Below are positions 33,498 to 42,320 of a stretch of DNA of 64,000 nucleotides, piece by piece (the first letter of the stretch is position 1; each line of letters starts with the position of its first letter). This DNA comes from an uncultured Allomuricauda sp. (GTDB lineage Bacteria > Bacteroidota > Bacteroidia > Flavobacteriales > Flavobacteriaceae). The stretch lies in the NCBI RefSeq assembly GCF_947501165.1, contig NZ_CANMUU010000001.1, forward strand, positions 1,364,001 through 1,428,000, in the 5' to 3' direction. A program made the position numbers and the translations under genes. The notes under the pieces were generated by a model that was not told where the DNA came from, did not search any database, and saw only the letters and a program-made list of their open reading frames with translations.

Positions 33498-33641
33498 AAG
33501 GTTTGGTTCTGCTGCTAAAATATAAACATTGTGTACACTTTTGTTGTACCGAGCGGAAATAACTGTTGCAATAGCAACAATAAAATTTATATTTCGGATA
33601 AATATTAGTAAACTTGGTAGATTTTAAACGTAATTACTTCC

Positions 33642-35801
33642 ATGTATAAAAAAATACTCTTTTGCCTATGCTTCATAGGTTTTTTATCCCAAACAACAGC
33701 CCAAAAGAAAAAAATAACCCTCGAAGAAATTTGGGGTGGAAATTTTAGAACCGAACAGCTCGATGTGCTTCGCTCCATGAAAAATGGAAAGCAATACACC
33801 ATCCTTAACTTTAATCGTGGAAATGGTTCCAGTAGTTTGGATAAATATGACTATGCCACTCAACAAAAAGTGGAGACTATAGTGGCTTCAGGTTCAAGTG
33901 TTCCCAATTTCACCTCGTATGAGTTTAGTGCGGATGAATCCAAAATCATATTGGCCACAGAAGTTGAACCCATTTTTAGACGATCTCGTTTGGGAATCTA
34001 TTATGTGTACGATGTTGCATCAAAAGGGGTAACGAAAATATCAGACAACAAAATCCAAGAACCGGAACTCTCCCCAGATGGCTCTAAGGTTGCCTACGTT
34101 TTGGACAATAATCTCTACATTTTTGATGTGGGCGCAAAAACCACAAATCAGATCACCCAAGATGGAAGTTATGGCACCATTATAAATGGGGTTACCGATT
34201 GGGTTTACGAAGAAGAATTCGCTTTTGTGAAGGCTTTTTCATGGAACAGTGACGGCTCAAAGATTGCATTTCTTCGATTTGATGAAACCAAGGTTCCTCA
34301 TTTCTCCATGGATGTTTATGGTGAAATGTTATATCCTTTCCAATATGAATTTAAGTATCCGAAGGCAGGAGAGGAGAATGCAAAGGTTTCTCTACATATG
34401 TACGATGTTGCTTCGGGAAGTACTAATGATGTGGATTTAAATGATGCATATTACATTCCCAGAATCAAGTGGATGAACAACCCAAAGTTTTTAAGCGTGC
34501 AGACTTTGAATCGTCATCAAGACCATTTAAGACTTCTAGCGATAAATGCGGAGGACAATTCGGTACGCACCCTTATGGAAGAAAAAGATGATGCTTATGT
34601 GGATGTGACCGACAATCTTACTTTTTTGGCAGATGATAGTTTTATCTGGACAAGTGAGGCGGATGGTCACAACCAAATTTATCTCTATGGCAACGATGGG
34701 AAATTGAAAAATCAGGTGACCCAAGGTGATTGGGAAATAACCGATTACTACGGATACGATAGAAAGCGAAAAGTGATTTATTACCAGTCCACAGAAAATG
34801 GTTCTATCAACCGGGATGTGTACAGTATAAAAACAAACGGTAAGTCCAAAAAGCGACTTACTCAACAAGAAGGGACAAACGCTGCGGATTTTAGTGCAGA
34901 CTACACGTATTTTATAAATACGTTTTCCAGTGCTACAACACCGTATCAGTTCACTTTGCATCAAGCATCAACCGGCAAACAACTTAAGGTCATAAAAGAT
35001 AATTCGGTTTTGGATGGTAAGTTGGAAACTTATGAGTTGAGTCCAAAAGAGTTTTCCACCATATCCATCAATGGGAACGATTTGAATATGTACATGATCA
35101 AACCAGTTGATTTTGATGAGAATAAAGAGTATCCGCTTCTCATGTTCCAATATAGCGGACCTGGTTCTCAGCAAGTGGCCAATAGGTGGTTTGGTTCCAA
35201 TGATTATTGGCATCAAATGCTGGTATCCCATGGATATATTGTTGCCTGCGTGGACGGCAGAGGAACTGGATTAAAAGGACGTGATTTCAAAAAAGTTACT
35301 CAAAAAGAGTTAGGTAAATATGAAGTTGAGGACCAAATTGCAGCAGCAAAAGAATTAAGCAAACTATCCTACATTGATGAGAATAGAACAGGGATTTGGG
35401 GCTGGAGCTACGGTGGTTTTATGTCCACCAACTGCCTTTTGAAAGGGAATGATGTATTTGAAATGGCCATAGCCGTAGCACCCGTAACTTCATGGCGTTT
35501 TTATGATACCATTTATACCGAACGATACATGCAAACACCCCAGGAGAATGCGAGCGGTTATGATGACAACTCCCCATTTAACTATCCAGAATTGTTGAAA
35601 GGGAAATATCTTTTGGTCCACGGTTCTGGTGATGATAACGTTCATGTTCAAAACACCATGCGAATGGTAGAAGCTTTGGTTCAGGCCAATAAAGATTTTG
35701 AATGGGCCATTTACCCAGATAAGAATCATGGTATTTATGGCGGGAACACCCGCTTACATTTGTTCACCAAGATGACCAACTTCATCAAGGAAAATCTATA
35801 A
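33642..35801 (+). CDS. S9 family prolyl peptidase (DPP IV type)
   Basis: A 719-residue secreted peptidase with a signal peptide (ILFCLCFIGFLSQTTA). Residues about 40-480 form the beta-propeller, and the last 240 are the alpha/beta hydrolase. The triad is visible: Ser589 in GWSYGGF, Asp664 in GSGDDNVH and His696 in KNHGIYGG; the propeller keeps the Glu-Glu pair (YEEEFAF) that binds the peptide N-terminus in DPP IV. It removes X-Pro dipeptides from peptides in the periplasm. A peptide transporter gene follows 15 bases on, which fits uptake of the released dipeptides. Confidence 0.93.
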   Translation: MYKKILFCLCFIGFLSQTTAQKKKITLEEIWGGNFRTEQLDVLRSMKNGKQYTILNFNRGNGSSSLDKYDYATQQKVETIVASGSSVPNFTSYEFSADESKIILATEVEPIFRRSRLGIYYVYDVASKGVTKISDNKIQEPELSPDGSKVAYVLDNNLYIFDVGAKTTNQITQDGSYGTIINGVTDWVYEEEFAFVKAFSWNSDGSKIAFLRFDETKVPHFSMDVYGEMLYPFQYEFKYPKAGEENAKVSLHMYDVASGSTNDVDLNDAYYIPRIKWMNNPKFLSVQTLNRHQDHLRLLAINAEDNSVRTLMEEKDDAYVDVTDNLTFLADDSFIWTSEADGHNQIYLYGNDGKLKNQVTQGDWEITDYYGYDRKRKVIYYQSTENGSINRDVYSIKTNGKSKKRLTQQEGTNAADFSADYTYFINTFSSATTPYQFTLHQASTGKQLKVIKDNSVLDGKLETYELSPKEFSTISINGNDLNMYMIKPVDFDENKEYPLLMFQYSGPGSQQVANRWFGSNDYWHQMLVSHGYIVACVDGRGTGLKGRDFKKVTQKELGKYEVEDQIAAAKELSKLSYIDENRTGIWGWSYGGFMSTNCLLKGNDVFEMAIAVAPVTSWRFYDTIYTERYMQTPQENASGYDDNSPFNYPELLKGKYLLVHGSGDDNVHVQNTMRMVEALVQANKDFEWAIYPDKNHGIYGGNTRLHLFTKMTNFIKENL

Positions 35802-35816
35802 TCAAACTAACTCAAT

Positions 35817-37346
35817 ATGTCAGAAATCAAACCAAAACACCAAAGGGAACTGTTTGGACATCCCGTAGGCCTATATGTACTTTTCTTTACCGAAATGTGG
35901 GAACGCTTTTCTTACTACGGAATGCGAGCGTTGCTTACCCTCTACATGACAGCCAAAACCTTGGAAAATGACCCCCAGAGTGGTTTGGGATGGACAGTTA
36001 CTGAAGCATTGGCGCTTTACGGTTGGTATACCATGTTAGTTTATGTAATGAGTATTCCAGGTGGATTTTTGGCAGATAGATATTTAGGCCAGAAAAAGGC
36101 TGTGACCATAGGCGCAATACTGTTGACCATAGGTCATGGAGTTTTGGCCATAGATGATCTTTGGGCCTATTATACAGGTTTAGGTTTTGTGATTTTAGGT
36201 GTTGGGATGCTAAAACCCAATATCTCCACCATGGTTGGAGGACTGTACAAGCAAAACGATATCCGAAGGGACAAGGGATTCAGTATTTTCTACGTGGGGA
36301 TTAATTTAGGTTCCTTTTTGGCCTCCTTATCAGTAGGATTAGTGGCCCAAGTTTATGGTTGGCATTATGGATTTGGTATGGCGGGAATAGGAATGCTTTT
36401 AGGGCTGGTCGTCTATCTATATGGTCAAGGATTTTTGAGTCATGTGGGCAATCCACCCACGGCAGAAGAAAAATCCACTGACATCAGTCTGGGACAGCTT
36501 CTTTCACAGCTCTTCAAATCTCCATTGCAACTTGGTATAGTGGCGTTGCTCTTGGCGTATTCCGTTTACGCAGGGTTTACCTATCAAGGGCCAGATAGTT
36601 GGGGATTTGGAATTCTATTTATTTTCCTCTCACTGATTACGGGTATGATGATGATGATTTATAAAAATCTAAATGGGAAGGTTGAGAAGGACCGTTATTT
36701 GGTGTTGCTTATTTCCTTGTTAATGGTAATCGTGTTCTGGGGTTCTTTTGAGCAGATGGGGGGATTAATGAACCTGTATGCTCAAGAAAAAACAAATAGA
36801 ATGTTATTGGGGTGGGAAGTGCCGGCAGCTTGGTTCCAATCGGCAAACCCCGGATTTATCATTCTCTTCTCCGTTGCGGTTGCGGGGTTTTGGGCCCGAA
36901 GAAAGTTAAAAGGCAAAGAAGCAACTTCATTGTTCAAAATGGCGATAGGGGTTATTATCATGGGTATCGGTTTTGCCTATATGGTCTTCGCTTCACTTCA
37001 ATACGAAAGCCAAGGAAGTTCGGCAATGTATTGGTTGGTATTGGCCTACTTGTTCCATACTCTGGGAGAATTATGCCTATCACCAGTTTCAATGTCATTT
37101 TTTACCAAGCTGGCCCCGGCAAGATATATGGCTCTTATGATGGGGGTGTATTGGGCCGCAACTGGATTGGGAAACAAAGTTGCGGGAGTAATTGGTGAAA
37201 GTTCGGTAAAGGCAGGCGAGTTGAAAGTGTTTGGAGGGCTTTTTATTTTTGCGGTTTTGTTCGGGATTTTGGTGCTCCTTCTTCTAAAACCCTTGAAAAG
37301 ACTGACCCATGGCGCCGAGGACCAAGAAGTGGATATGAGTTCTTAG
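35817..37346 (+). CDS. Peptide MFS transporter (POT/PTR2 family)
   Basis: A 509-residue inner-membrane proton-coupled di/tripeptide importer with about 14 hydrophobic segments. The POT motif is present as FFTEMWERFSYYGMRALLTLYM (ExxERFxYYG), as is GGFLADRYLGQKKAV, the MFS loop after helix 2. It starts 15 bases after the DPP IV gene and is probably co-transcribed with it: the peptidase makes dipeptides in the periplasm and this protein imports them. It converges with comEC, 9 bases between stops. Confidence 0.92.
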   Translation: MSEIKPKHQRELFGHPVGLYVLFFTEMWERFSYYGMRALLTLYMTAKTLENDPQSGLGWTVTEALALYGWYTMLVYVMSIPGGFLADRYLGQKKAVTIGAILLTIGHGVLAIDDLWAYYTGLGFVILGVGMLKPNISTMVGGLYKQNDIRRDKGFSIFYVGINLGSFLASLSVGLVAQVYGWHYGFGMAGIGMLLGLVVYLYGQGFLSHVGNPPTAEEKSTDISLGQLLSQLFKSPLQLGIVALLLAYSVYAGFTYQGPDSWGFGILFIFLSLITGMMMMIYKNLNGKVEKDRYLVLLISLLMVIVFWGSFEQMGGLMNLYAQEKTNRMLLGWEVPAAWFQSANPGFIILFSVAVAGFWARRKLKGKEATSLFKMAIGVIIMGIGFAYMVFASLQYESQGSSAMYWLVLAYLFHTLGELCLSPVSMSFFTKLAPARYMALMMGVYWAATGLGNKVAGVIGESSVKAGELKVFGGLFIFAVLFGILVLLLLKPLKRLTHGAEDQEVDMSS

Positions 37347-37355
37347 GTATTAGGA

Positions 37356-39353
37356 CTATTTGAACATGTAAGCTCCCTTTTCACGGGTATCGTGGAAAGG
37401 GATTTTTTTATCCTCGCAAGTTTTTTTCCATCGTGTTATATAGGCCCTGTAATTGGTGCCATCCATAATTACTTTTTTGGGTTTAAGAGAATCCAGCCAA
37501 CGTTCCAAATTGATTTTTGGAGATTGGGAAAGCCATAGCAGGTCCACATCTTTTTTAGTCGGAAAGACGGCAAAACTATCTACCCGATATATCTGTTTTG
37601 AATTGATACGAAGAGCGTTTCCTATGGATTTGTTTTTCAACGATTCCAAATGCTCTCCAATTTTATAGTGTATGGCCATCTTTTCTACTAGAGTACTATC
37701 CGAAGTATACGAAGAGAGGTGCCTTTCCTGTTGATGAAGCAATACGGATACTTTTGACGAATGTGCGATAAGATATCTGCTGCTGTTTTGAAGATGAATC
37801 GCTCTTCTCAAACCTAAAAGTTGCAACCCGATTATGGCAGAACTTAGGATCAAAACAGATTTAAATTTAGGTTTTGATAAAACCAGTACCAAGCTGATAA
37901 ATAAAACATACAATAGCATCATTTGAAAGCCATCCAATGGAATTTCTTTGAAGACAAAACTTTCCTGGTCTGCCACCCAAGAAACGATAACGTTCATTAT
38001 TCCAATACTATAATTGTAACCAATTACCAATGTTTCTGGAAGAAGGTTTGCCAATGAAAGAATCATGGTTAAAATACCTGTTCCTAAAATGACTCCCAAA
38101 AAGGGAATAATCAATAAATTGGAAACAAAAAACAACACAGGGAATTGATGAAAGTAGAATAGACTAATTGGTAATACGCCTAGTTGTGCTGCTAGACTAA
38201 CCGAGAATAGTTGCCAAGTTTTTCGAACTAGAAAATGGTCTGGAAACCAAAATCTTTGCAATTTGGGGTAAATCCATACAATGGCAAACACCGCGGCGTA
38301 ACTCATTTGAAAACCTACCTGAAACAAGACCAAAGGATTCATTAATAAAATGAAGAACATGGAAAGCGCAATGATGTTAAAAGAGTTTGTTGGTCTATTT
38401 AGGAATTGTGCATAGGCTAAAAAAGAAAACATGGTCACTGCCCGAACCACAGAGGGAGACAAGCCAGCTAGAAAGGCATACCCCCAGAGTAACAATACAA
38501 CACAAACTAATCGAATAGTTTCCCCTTTAGGGAGGTATGTCAATGGCCTAAACAAAAACTGAAAAAGCCATAGAAGTATGCCTACATGCAATCCGGAAAC
38601 TGCCAAAATATGTACCGCCCCTGCATCTTTATAGTTAGTGTAGGTTTCTTCAGAAATATCATCTCTTTTTCCCACTAAAAGTGCCTGAATGACCCCAAAT
38701 TCATTTTTGCCAAACTTTTCTCGAGATAAGTTCTTGATGATGGTTTCCCTAGTTTTCATGGCCATTCCATATAAGGAATGATTGGATTTTTTTCTCTGCA
38801 ATACAGCTTCGGGAGCAATTGTGATTTTGTGATGAATCCCCTGTTTCTTCAGATAGTCCTTGTAATCAAACTGATGTGGGTTCAAAGGAGATTGAAGCTC
38901 ATCGAGTTTAGCCAAAAGAACCACTTCATCATCCACTTGAAAAGGTTTTAATAAGGATTCCTTTGCAATGTTCAAAATCAGCTTTCCAGTGCATTGTTTT
39001 TCTTCAAAAACATTTACCCTGGCAATATATCGCTGCTGATAAGGATTTGGTTTAAGGACTTCTGTAATTTTTAATTGCCAAACGCCCGTTTTTTCAATAG
39101 GAAAATGGGAATAGTGATTGGACAAAGCTTTTCCAAGAGCAATTGTGGTTATCAAAATACCAATGCATGCTATTGAAGATACCAATGGCCAGAAAAATAG
39201 CTTCTGAATGCGCCATGTCCAAGCCAAAAGGACCAATGACAGAATCAAAATAAAGAATATAGGGAGTAACGGAGGTTCCCAATAGAACCCCAAGATTATC
39301 CCAAAAATTAAAAGTATGGTCAGTTTGACCGATACAAAGTCAAAAATTCGCAT
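37356..39353 (-). CDS. comEC: ComEC/Rec2-family DNA uptake channel protein
   Basis: A 665-residue multi-span protein. The N-terminal hydrophobic pair and DUF4131-like oligosaccharide-binding part cover about residues 1-190, and the Competence membrane domain about 210-500 (VQALLVGKRDDISEETYTNYKDAGAVHILAVSGLHVGIL is the family hallmark). The C-terminal region (about 520-665) is short and lacks the metal-binding HxHxDH of the beta-lactamase-like nuclease domain, as in other short flavobacterial forms. It transports single-stranded DNA during natural transformation; whether this strain is competent is unknown. Its ATG abuts the stop of the NlpC/P60 gene upstream. Confidence 0.88.
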   Translation of the reverse strand: MRIFDFVSVKLTILLIFGIILGFYWEPPLLPIFFILILSLVLLAWTWRIQKLFFWPLVSSIACIGILITTIALGKALSNHYSHFPIEKTGVWQLKITEVLKPNPYQQRYIARVNVFEEKQCTGKLILNIAKESLLKPFQVDDEVVLLAKLDELQSPLNPHQFDYKDYLKKQGIHHKITIAPEAVLQRKKSNHSLYGMAMKTRETIIKNLSREKFGKNEFGVIQALLVGKRDDISEETYTNYKDAGAVHILAVSGLHVGILLWLFQFLFRPLTYLPKGETIRLVCVVLLLWGYAFLAGLSPSVVRAVTMFSFLAYAQFLNRPTNSFNIIALSMFFILLMNPLVLFQVGFQMSYAAVFAIVWIYPKLQRFWFPDHFLVRKTWQLFSVSLAAQLGVLPISLFYFHQFPVLFFVSNLLIIPFLGVILGTGILTMILSLANLLPETLVIGYNYSIGIMNVIVSWVADQESFVFKEIPLDGFQMMLLYVLFISLVLVLSKPKFKSVLILSSAIIGLQLLGLRRAIHLQNSSRYLIAHSSKVSVLLHQQERHLSSYTSDSTLVEKMAIHYKIGEHLESLKNKSIGNALRINSKQIYRVDSFAVFPTKKDVDLLWLSQSPKINLERWLDSLKPKKVIMDGTNYRAYITRWKKTCEDKKIPFHDTREKGAYMFK

Positions 39354-39910
39354 TATAGGATTCGAGTCGCCTTCACAAAGGAGTAGTTCCAGAACCCTTC
39401 CCTAAGGGAAGAGACTATCACGCCACGTGAGGTTGTGGAGTGTATGAACTTGATATCGTCTCCCTTTACGTCGACTACCAATCCAACATGGTTGATGCGT
39501 TTTCCGCTTTTACTGGTCTTAAAAAAAAGCAGGTCTCCTTTCTGAACCTGTCCAACTTTAACTCGCTTTCCCATTTCAGCCATCTGATACGATGTTCTTG
39601 GAAAAGCAATCTCATGTTCTTTTAGACTTACATAAACAAGTCCAGAACAATCCATACCTTTTCGTGTGGTTCCCCCAAACTTGTAGCGGGTACCGTTAAA
39701 GGTTAGGGCCGTGGCAATAATATCCTTGGCCTTTTGGTTCTTCTTTTTTTCCTTTTTGGAAATCTTTGGAGTGAGGTTAGTCTCCTCGGATGACCCCTCT
39801 ACCGTTACGGTTCGGGTCTTGCTGTACGTTCGTTTTTTGCTCGTTCCGCAGCTCATTACTGCAAGAATGCAAAGCAAACCTATAGTTTTTCGCAACATCC
39901 AAGAATACAA
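39353..39910 (-). CDS. C40 (NlpC/P60) peptidoglycan peptidase lipoprotein
   Basis: A 185-residue protein. The signal segment ends in a lipobox (LAVMSC, Cys21), followed by a Lys-rich linker and an NlpC/P60 catalytic domain at about residues 60-185. Catalytic Cys88 lies in KGMDCSGLVY, His141 in INHVGLVVD and the third residue His157 in KFIHSTTS. It cuts the gamma-D-Glu-diaminopimelate link of cell-wall peptides, from the periplasmic side. ATG at 39908-39910 is used; a second Met four codons on is possible. The stop codon shares its last base with the comEC start. Confidence 0.9.
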   Translation of the reverse strand: MYSWMLRKTIGLLCILAVMSCGTSKKRTYSKTRTVTVEGSSEETNLTPKISKKEKKKNQKAKDIIATALTFNGTRYKFGGTTRKGMDCSGLVYVSLKEHEIAFPRTSYQMAEMGKRVKVGQVQKGDLLFFKTSKSGKRINHVGLVVDVKGDDIKFIHSTTSRGVIVSSLREGFWNYSFVKATRIL

Positions 39911-39931
39911 TTTATTTCTTGGAAGGTAAAT

Positions 39932-41044
39932 CTAAGCATTTTTAATGAGTAATTGTGCCGCTTTTTGACTGGCTCCTTGTCCACCTAACTTCTGTTTTAA
40001 AAGTGCATAGTCCTTTAAAATCCTTTCTCGTTCTGGCCCATCCAGAATTTTGGTGAGTTCGTTTTTGAGGTTAGCGGTAGTTAAGTCATCTTGAATTAAT
40101 TCTTTAACCACTTCTTTGTCCATAATCAGATTCACCAACGATATATAATCTAAGGTAATGATGCGTTTTGCAATCTGATAGGATATCCAATTTCCCTTGT
40201 AGCACACCACTTGAGGCACATTAAAAAGAGCAGTTTCCAAAGTTGCCGTGCCGCTGGTTACCAGTGCCGCATGCGCATATGTAAGAAGGGCATAGGTTTG
40301 ATTGGATACAAATCCTACGGCATTTCCTTCTTTAAAAGAAATATAGAACTCATCTGATAAACTAGGAGCTCCAGCAATTACGAATTGATAGTCAGGATAG
40401 TCCTTTTGAACCGAAAGCATGATTTCCAACATTTTTTGGACTTCCTGTTTCCTACTACCCGGTAGTAAAGCAACTATCGGTTTATTGGCATCTAAATTAT
40501 TGCGACTTCTGAATGTAGTTTCATCTTCGATCGAAGTGTTTGCAATGGCATCAATCAAAGGGTGTCCGACAAAATTGACCGTATATCCATGCTTCTTTTC
40601 GTAAAAATCCTTTTCAAAAGGAAGGATAACATACATATGATCAATGTCCCTTTTGATTTTTTTGATTCTACTTTCTCGAGAAGCCCATATCTGCGGAGAA
40701 ATATAATAATTGGTAGAAAAGCCCTGCGCTTTGGCCCATTTGGCAATTCGGAGATTGAACCCAGAAAAGTCAATAAATACTATTAAATCTGGTTGGAACC
40801 TTTGTATGTCCTCTTTACAAAATTTGATGTTTTTAAAAATAGTCGGGATGTTCTTGATTACCTCCAAAAACCCCATAAAGGCCATATCCTTATAATGCTT
40901 GGCCAGCTCACCACCGGCCCTCTGCATCAAATCTCCACCCCAGCAACGAATTTGTGCGGAGATATCTTGCTCTTTAAGAGCTTTGATGAGGTTGGAGCCG
41001 TGTAGATCTCCCGAGGCCTCACCCGCAATTATATAATATTTCAT
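39932..41044 (-). CDS. lpxB: Lipid-A-disaccharide synthase
   Basis: A 370-residue GT19 glycosyltransferase that joins UDP-diacylglucosamine and lipid X into the lipid A disaccharide on the inner face of the cytoplasmic membrane. Family motifs seen: YIIAGEASGDLHGSNLIKAL at the start, IVFIDFSGFNLRIAKWAK, YYISPQIWAS, NFVGHPLID, and VALLPGSRKQEV with TSGTATLETALFNVPQVV, which bind the UDP part. The length is typical. It is followed on the minus strand by comEC-linked genes and preceded by the small membrane gene and surE, all in one direction. Confidence 0.96.
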   Translation of the reverse strand: MKYYIIAGEASGDLHGSNLIKALKEQDISAQIRCWGGDLMQRAGGELAKHYKDMAFMGFLEVIKNIPTIFKNIKFCKEDIQRFQPDLIVFIDFSGFNLRIAKWAKAQGFSTNYYISPQIWASRESRIKKIKRDIDHMYVILPFEKDFYEKKHGYTVNFVGHPLIDAIANTSIEDETTFRSRNNLDANKPIVALLPGSRKQEVQKMLEIMLSVQKDYPDYQFVIAGAPSLSDEFYISFKEGNAVGFVSNQTYALLTYAHAALVTSGTATLETALFNVPQVVCYKGNWISYQIAKRIITLDYISLVNLIMDKEVVKELIQDDLTTANLKNELTKILDGPERERILKDYALLKQKLGGQGASQKAAQLLIKNA

Positions 41045-41062
41045 TGCAAAGATTGTTCAGTA

Positions 41063-41350
41063 TCAGCCAGTTATTTTATAGTACAAAATTATTAAAGCTG
41101 TCAGCAATGTGGCTATCATTACACCTCTTGCTCTATAATCTCTTTTAAGACGTAGGAAACCAAAAAATGCTATCAGATTTAAAATAGCTCCCAATGCCAA
41201 CAAACTGCCAATATGACCTTGTTTCACAGCAGCGTTAAAGGTTTCCACAATGCCCAAGTCAGAAAATAACAAAATGTACAAGAGGGTACCCATGGTATTT
41301 GCAATAATACCTACTACAAAACCGACAATTATTTCTTTTTTACGATTCAT
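41063..41350 (-). CDS. Small membrane protein, unknown (95 aa)
   Basis: A 95-residue protein with three hydrophobic segments (about 8-28, 46-65 and 76-93) separated by short charged loops. No family is recognised. It overlaps surE by 11 bases and precedes lpxB by 18, so it is part of one message (surE, this gene, lpxB). This conserved-looking position suggests a link to the cell envelope, but its function is not known. Confidence 0.75.
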   Translation of the reverse strand: MNRKKEIIVGFVVGIIANTMGTLLYILLFSDLGIVETFNAAVKQGHIGSLLALGAILNLIAFFGFLRLKRDYRARGVMIATLLTALIILYYKITG

Positions 41351-42119
41351 TTAAACTCCAGTTATTTATTTGAGGAATCATATGGTGTGCCGTGAGGTCA
41401 AATTGGGTGGGTACAACAGAAACATATCCATTTGCCAAAGCCCATTCATCAGTGTCCTCACCTTTATCCAATAGTTCAAACTCTCCGGTAAGCCAGTAAT
41501 AATCCTTTCCAGTAGGACTTGTTCTTTTATCAAACTTCTCTTTCCAGTTGGCTCGTGCTTGTCTGCAAACTTTTATCCCTTTCGGCTCAATATCCGATTT
41601 AGGAATGTTCACATTCAGTACAGTCCCCTTTGGAATTCCATACGTTAAGGCTTGGGATACAATTTTTTTGACCGCTTTCAACGCAGGTTCAAAGTTGGCT
41701 TCCCAAGAATAATCGCATAGCGAAAAACCAATGGCGGGAACGCCCTCGATACCTGCTTCAATAGCAGCGCTCATAGTACCGGAATAAATCACATTAATTG
41801 ACGAATTGGAACCATGGTTGATTCCACTCACACAAATATCAGGTTTACGGTCCAAGATTTCTTGAAGGGCCAATTTTACACAATCGGCAGGGGTTCCACT
41901 ACAACTGTATTCGGTGGGAGCACCTTGTTCGGTATCTATCACAACCTTTTTAGAATATAAAGTGTTGTCAATCGTAATGGCATGTCCCATTCCACTTTGG
42001 GGACTGTCAGGTGCTACCACGATGACATCTCCAATTTCCTTCATGGTCTGGATTAAGCAACGCAGACCAGGTGCGGTTATTCCATCATCATTGGTAACTA
42101 AAATGAGCGGTTTATCCAT
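41340..42119 (-). CDS. surE: 5'/3'-nucleotidase SurE
   Basis: A 259-residue metal-dependent phosphatase acting on nucleoside monophosphates and short polyphosphate. The metal site NDDG (residues 10-13) opens the protein, followed by VVAPDSPQSGMGHAIT with the conserved Ser and by SGINHGSNSSINVIYSGTMSAAIEAGIEG with the catalytic Asn/Ser. Length and motif order are typical. It heads the surE-small membrane gene-lpxB operon and is divergent from the ctp gene. It is cytoplasmic; the stop overlaps the next start. Confidence 0.95.
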   Translation of the reverse strand: MDKPLILVTNDDGITAPGLRCLIQTMKEIGDVIVVAPDSPQSGMGHAITIDNTLYSKKVVIDTEQGAPTEYSCSGTPADCVKLALQEILDRKPDICVSGINHGSNSSINVIYSGTMSAAIEAGIEGVPAIGFSLCDYSWEANFEPALKAVKKIVSQALTYGIPKGTVLNVNIPKSDIEPKGIKVCRQARANWKEKFDKRTSPTGKDYYWLTGEFELLDKGEDTDEWALANGYVSVVPTQFDLTAHHMIPQINNWSLNES

Positions 42120-42320
42120 TTTATATAATTAACAGTCCAAAAATACGTTTTCATAGGGATATGAAGACGGGCTCGTTTAACAAAAAATTATACGCGCCCT
42201 CCCTCTCTGGCATGGTTTTTTCAGTATCTTAGGGAATTCATAGAAAAAGAAAAAAGATTAATGTAATGCGGATTTGGTGAGGTAAACCCATCGTATTTGC
42301 ACCCAACAAATACCACTTTT

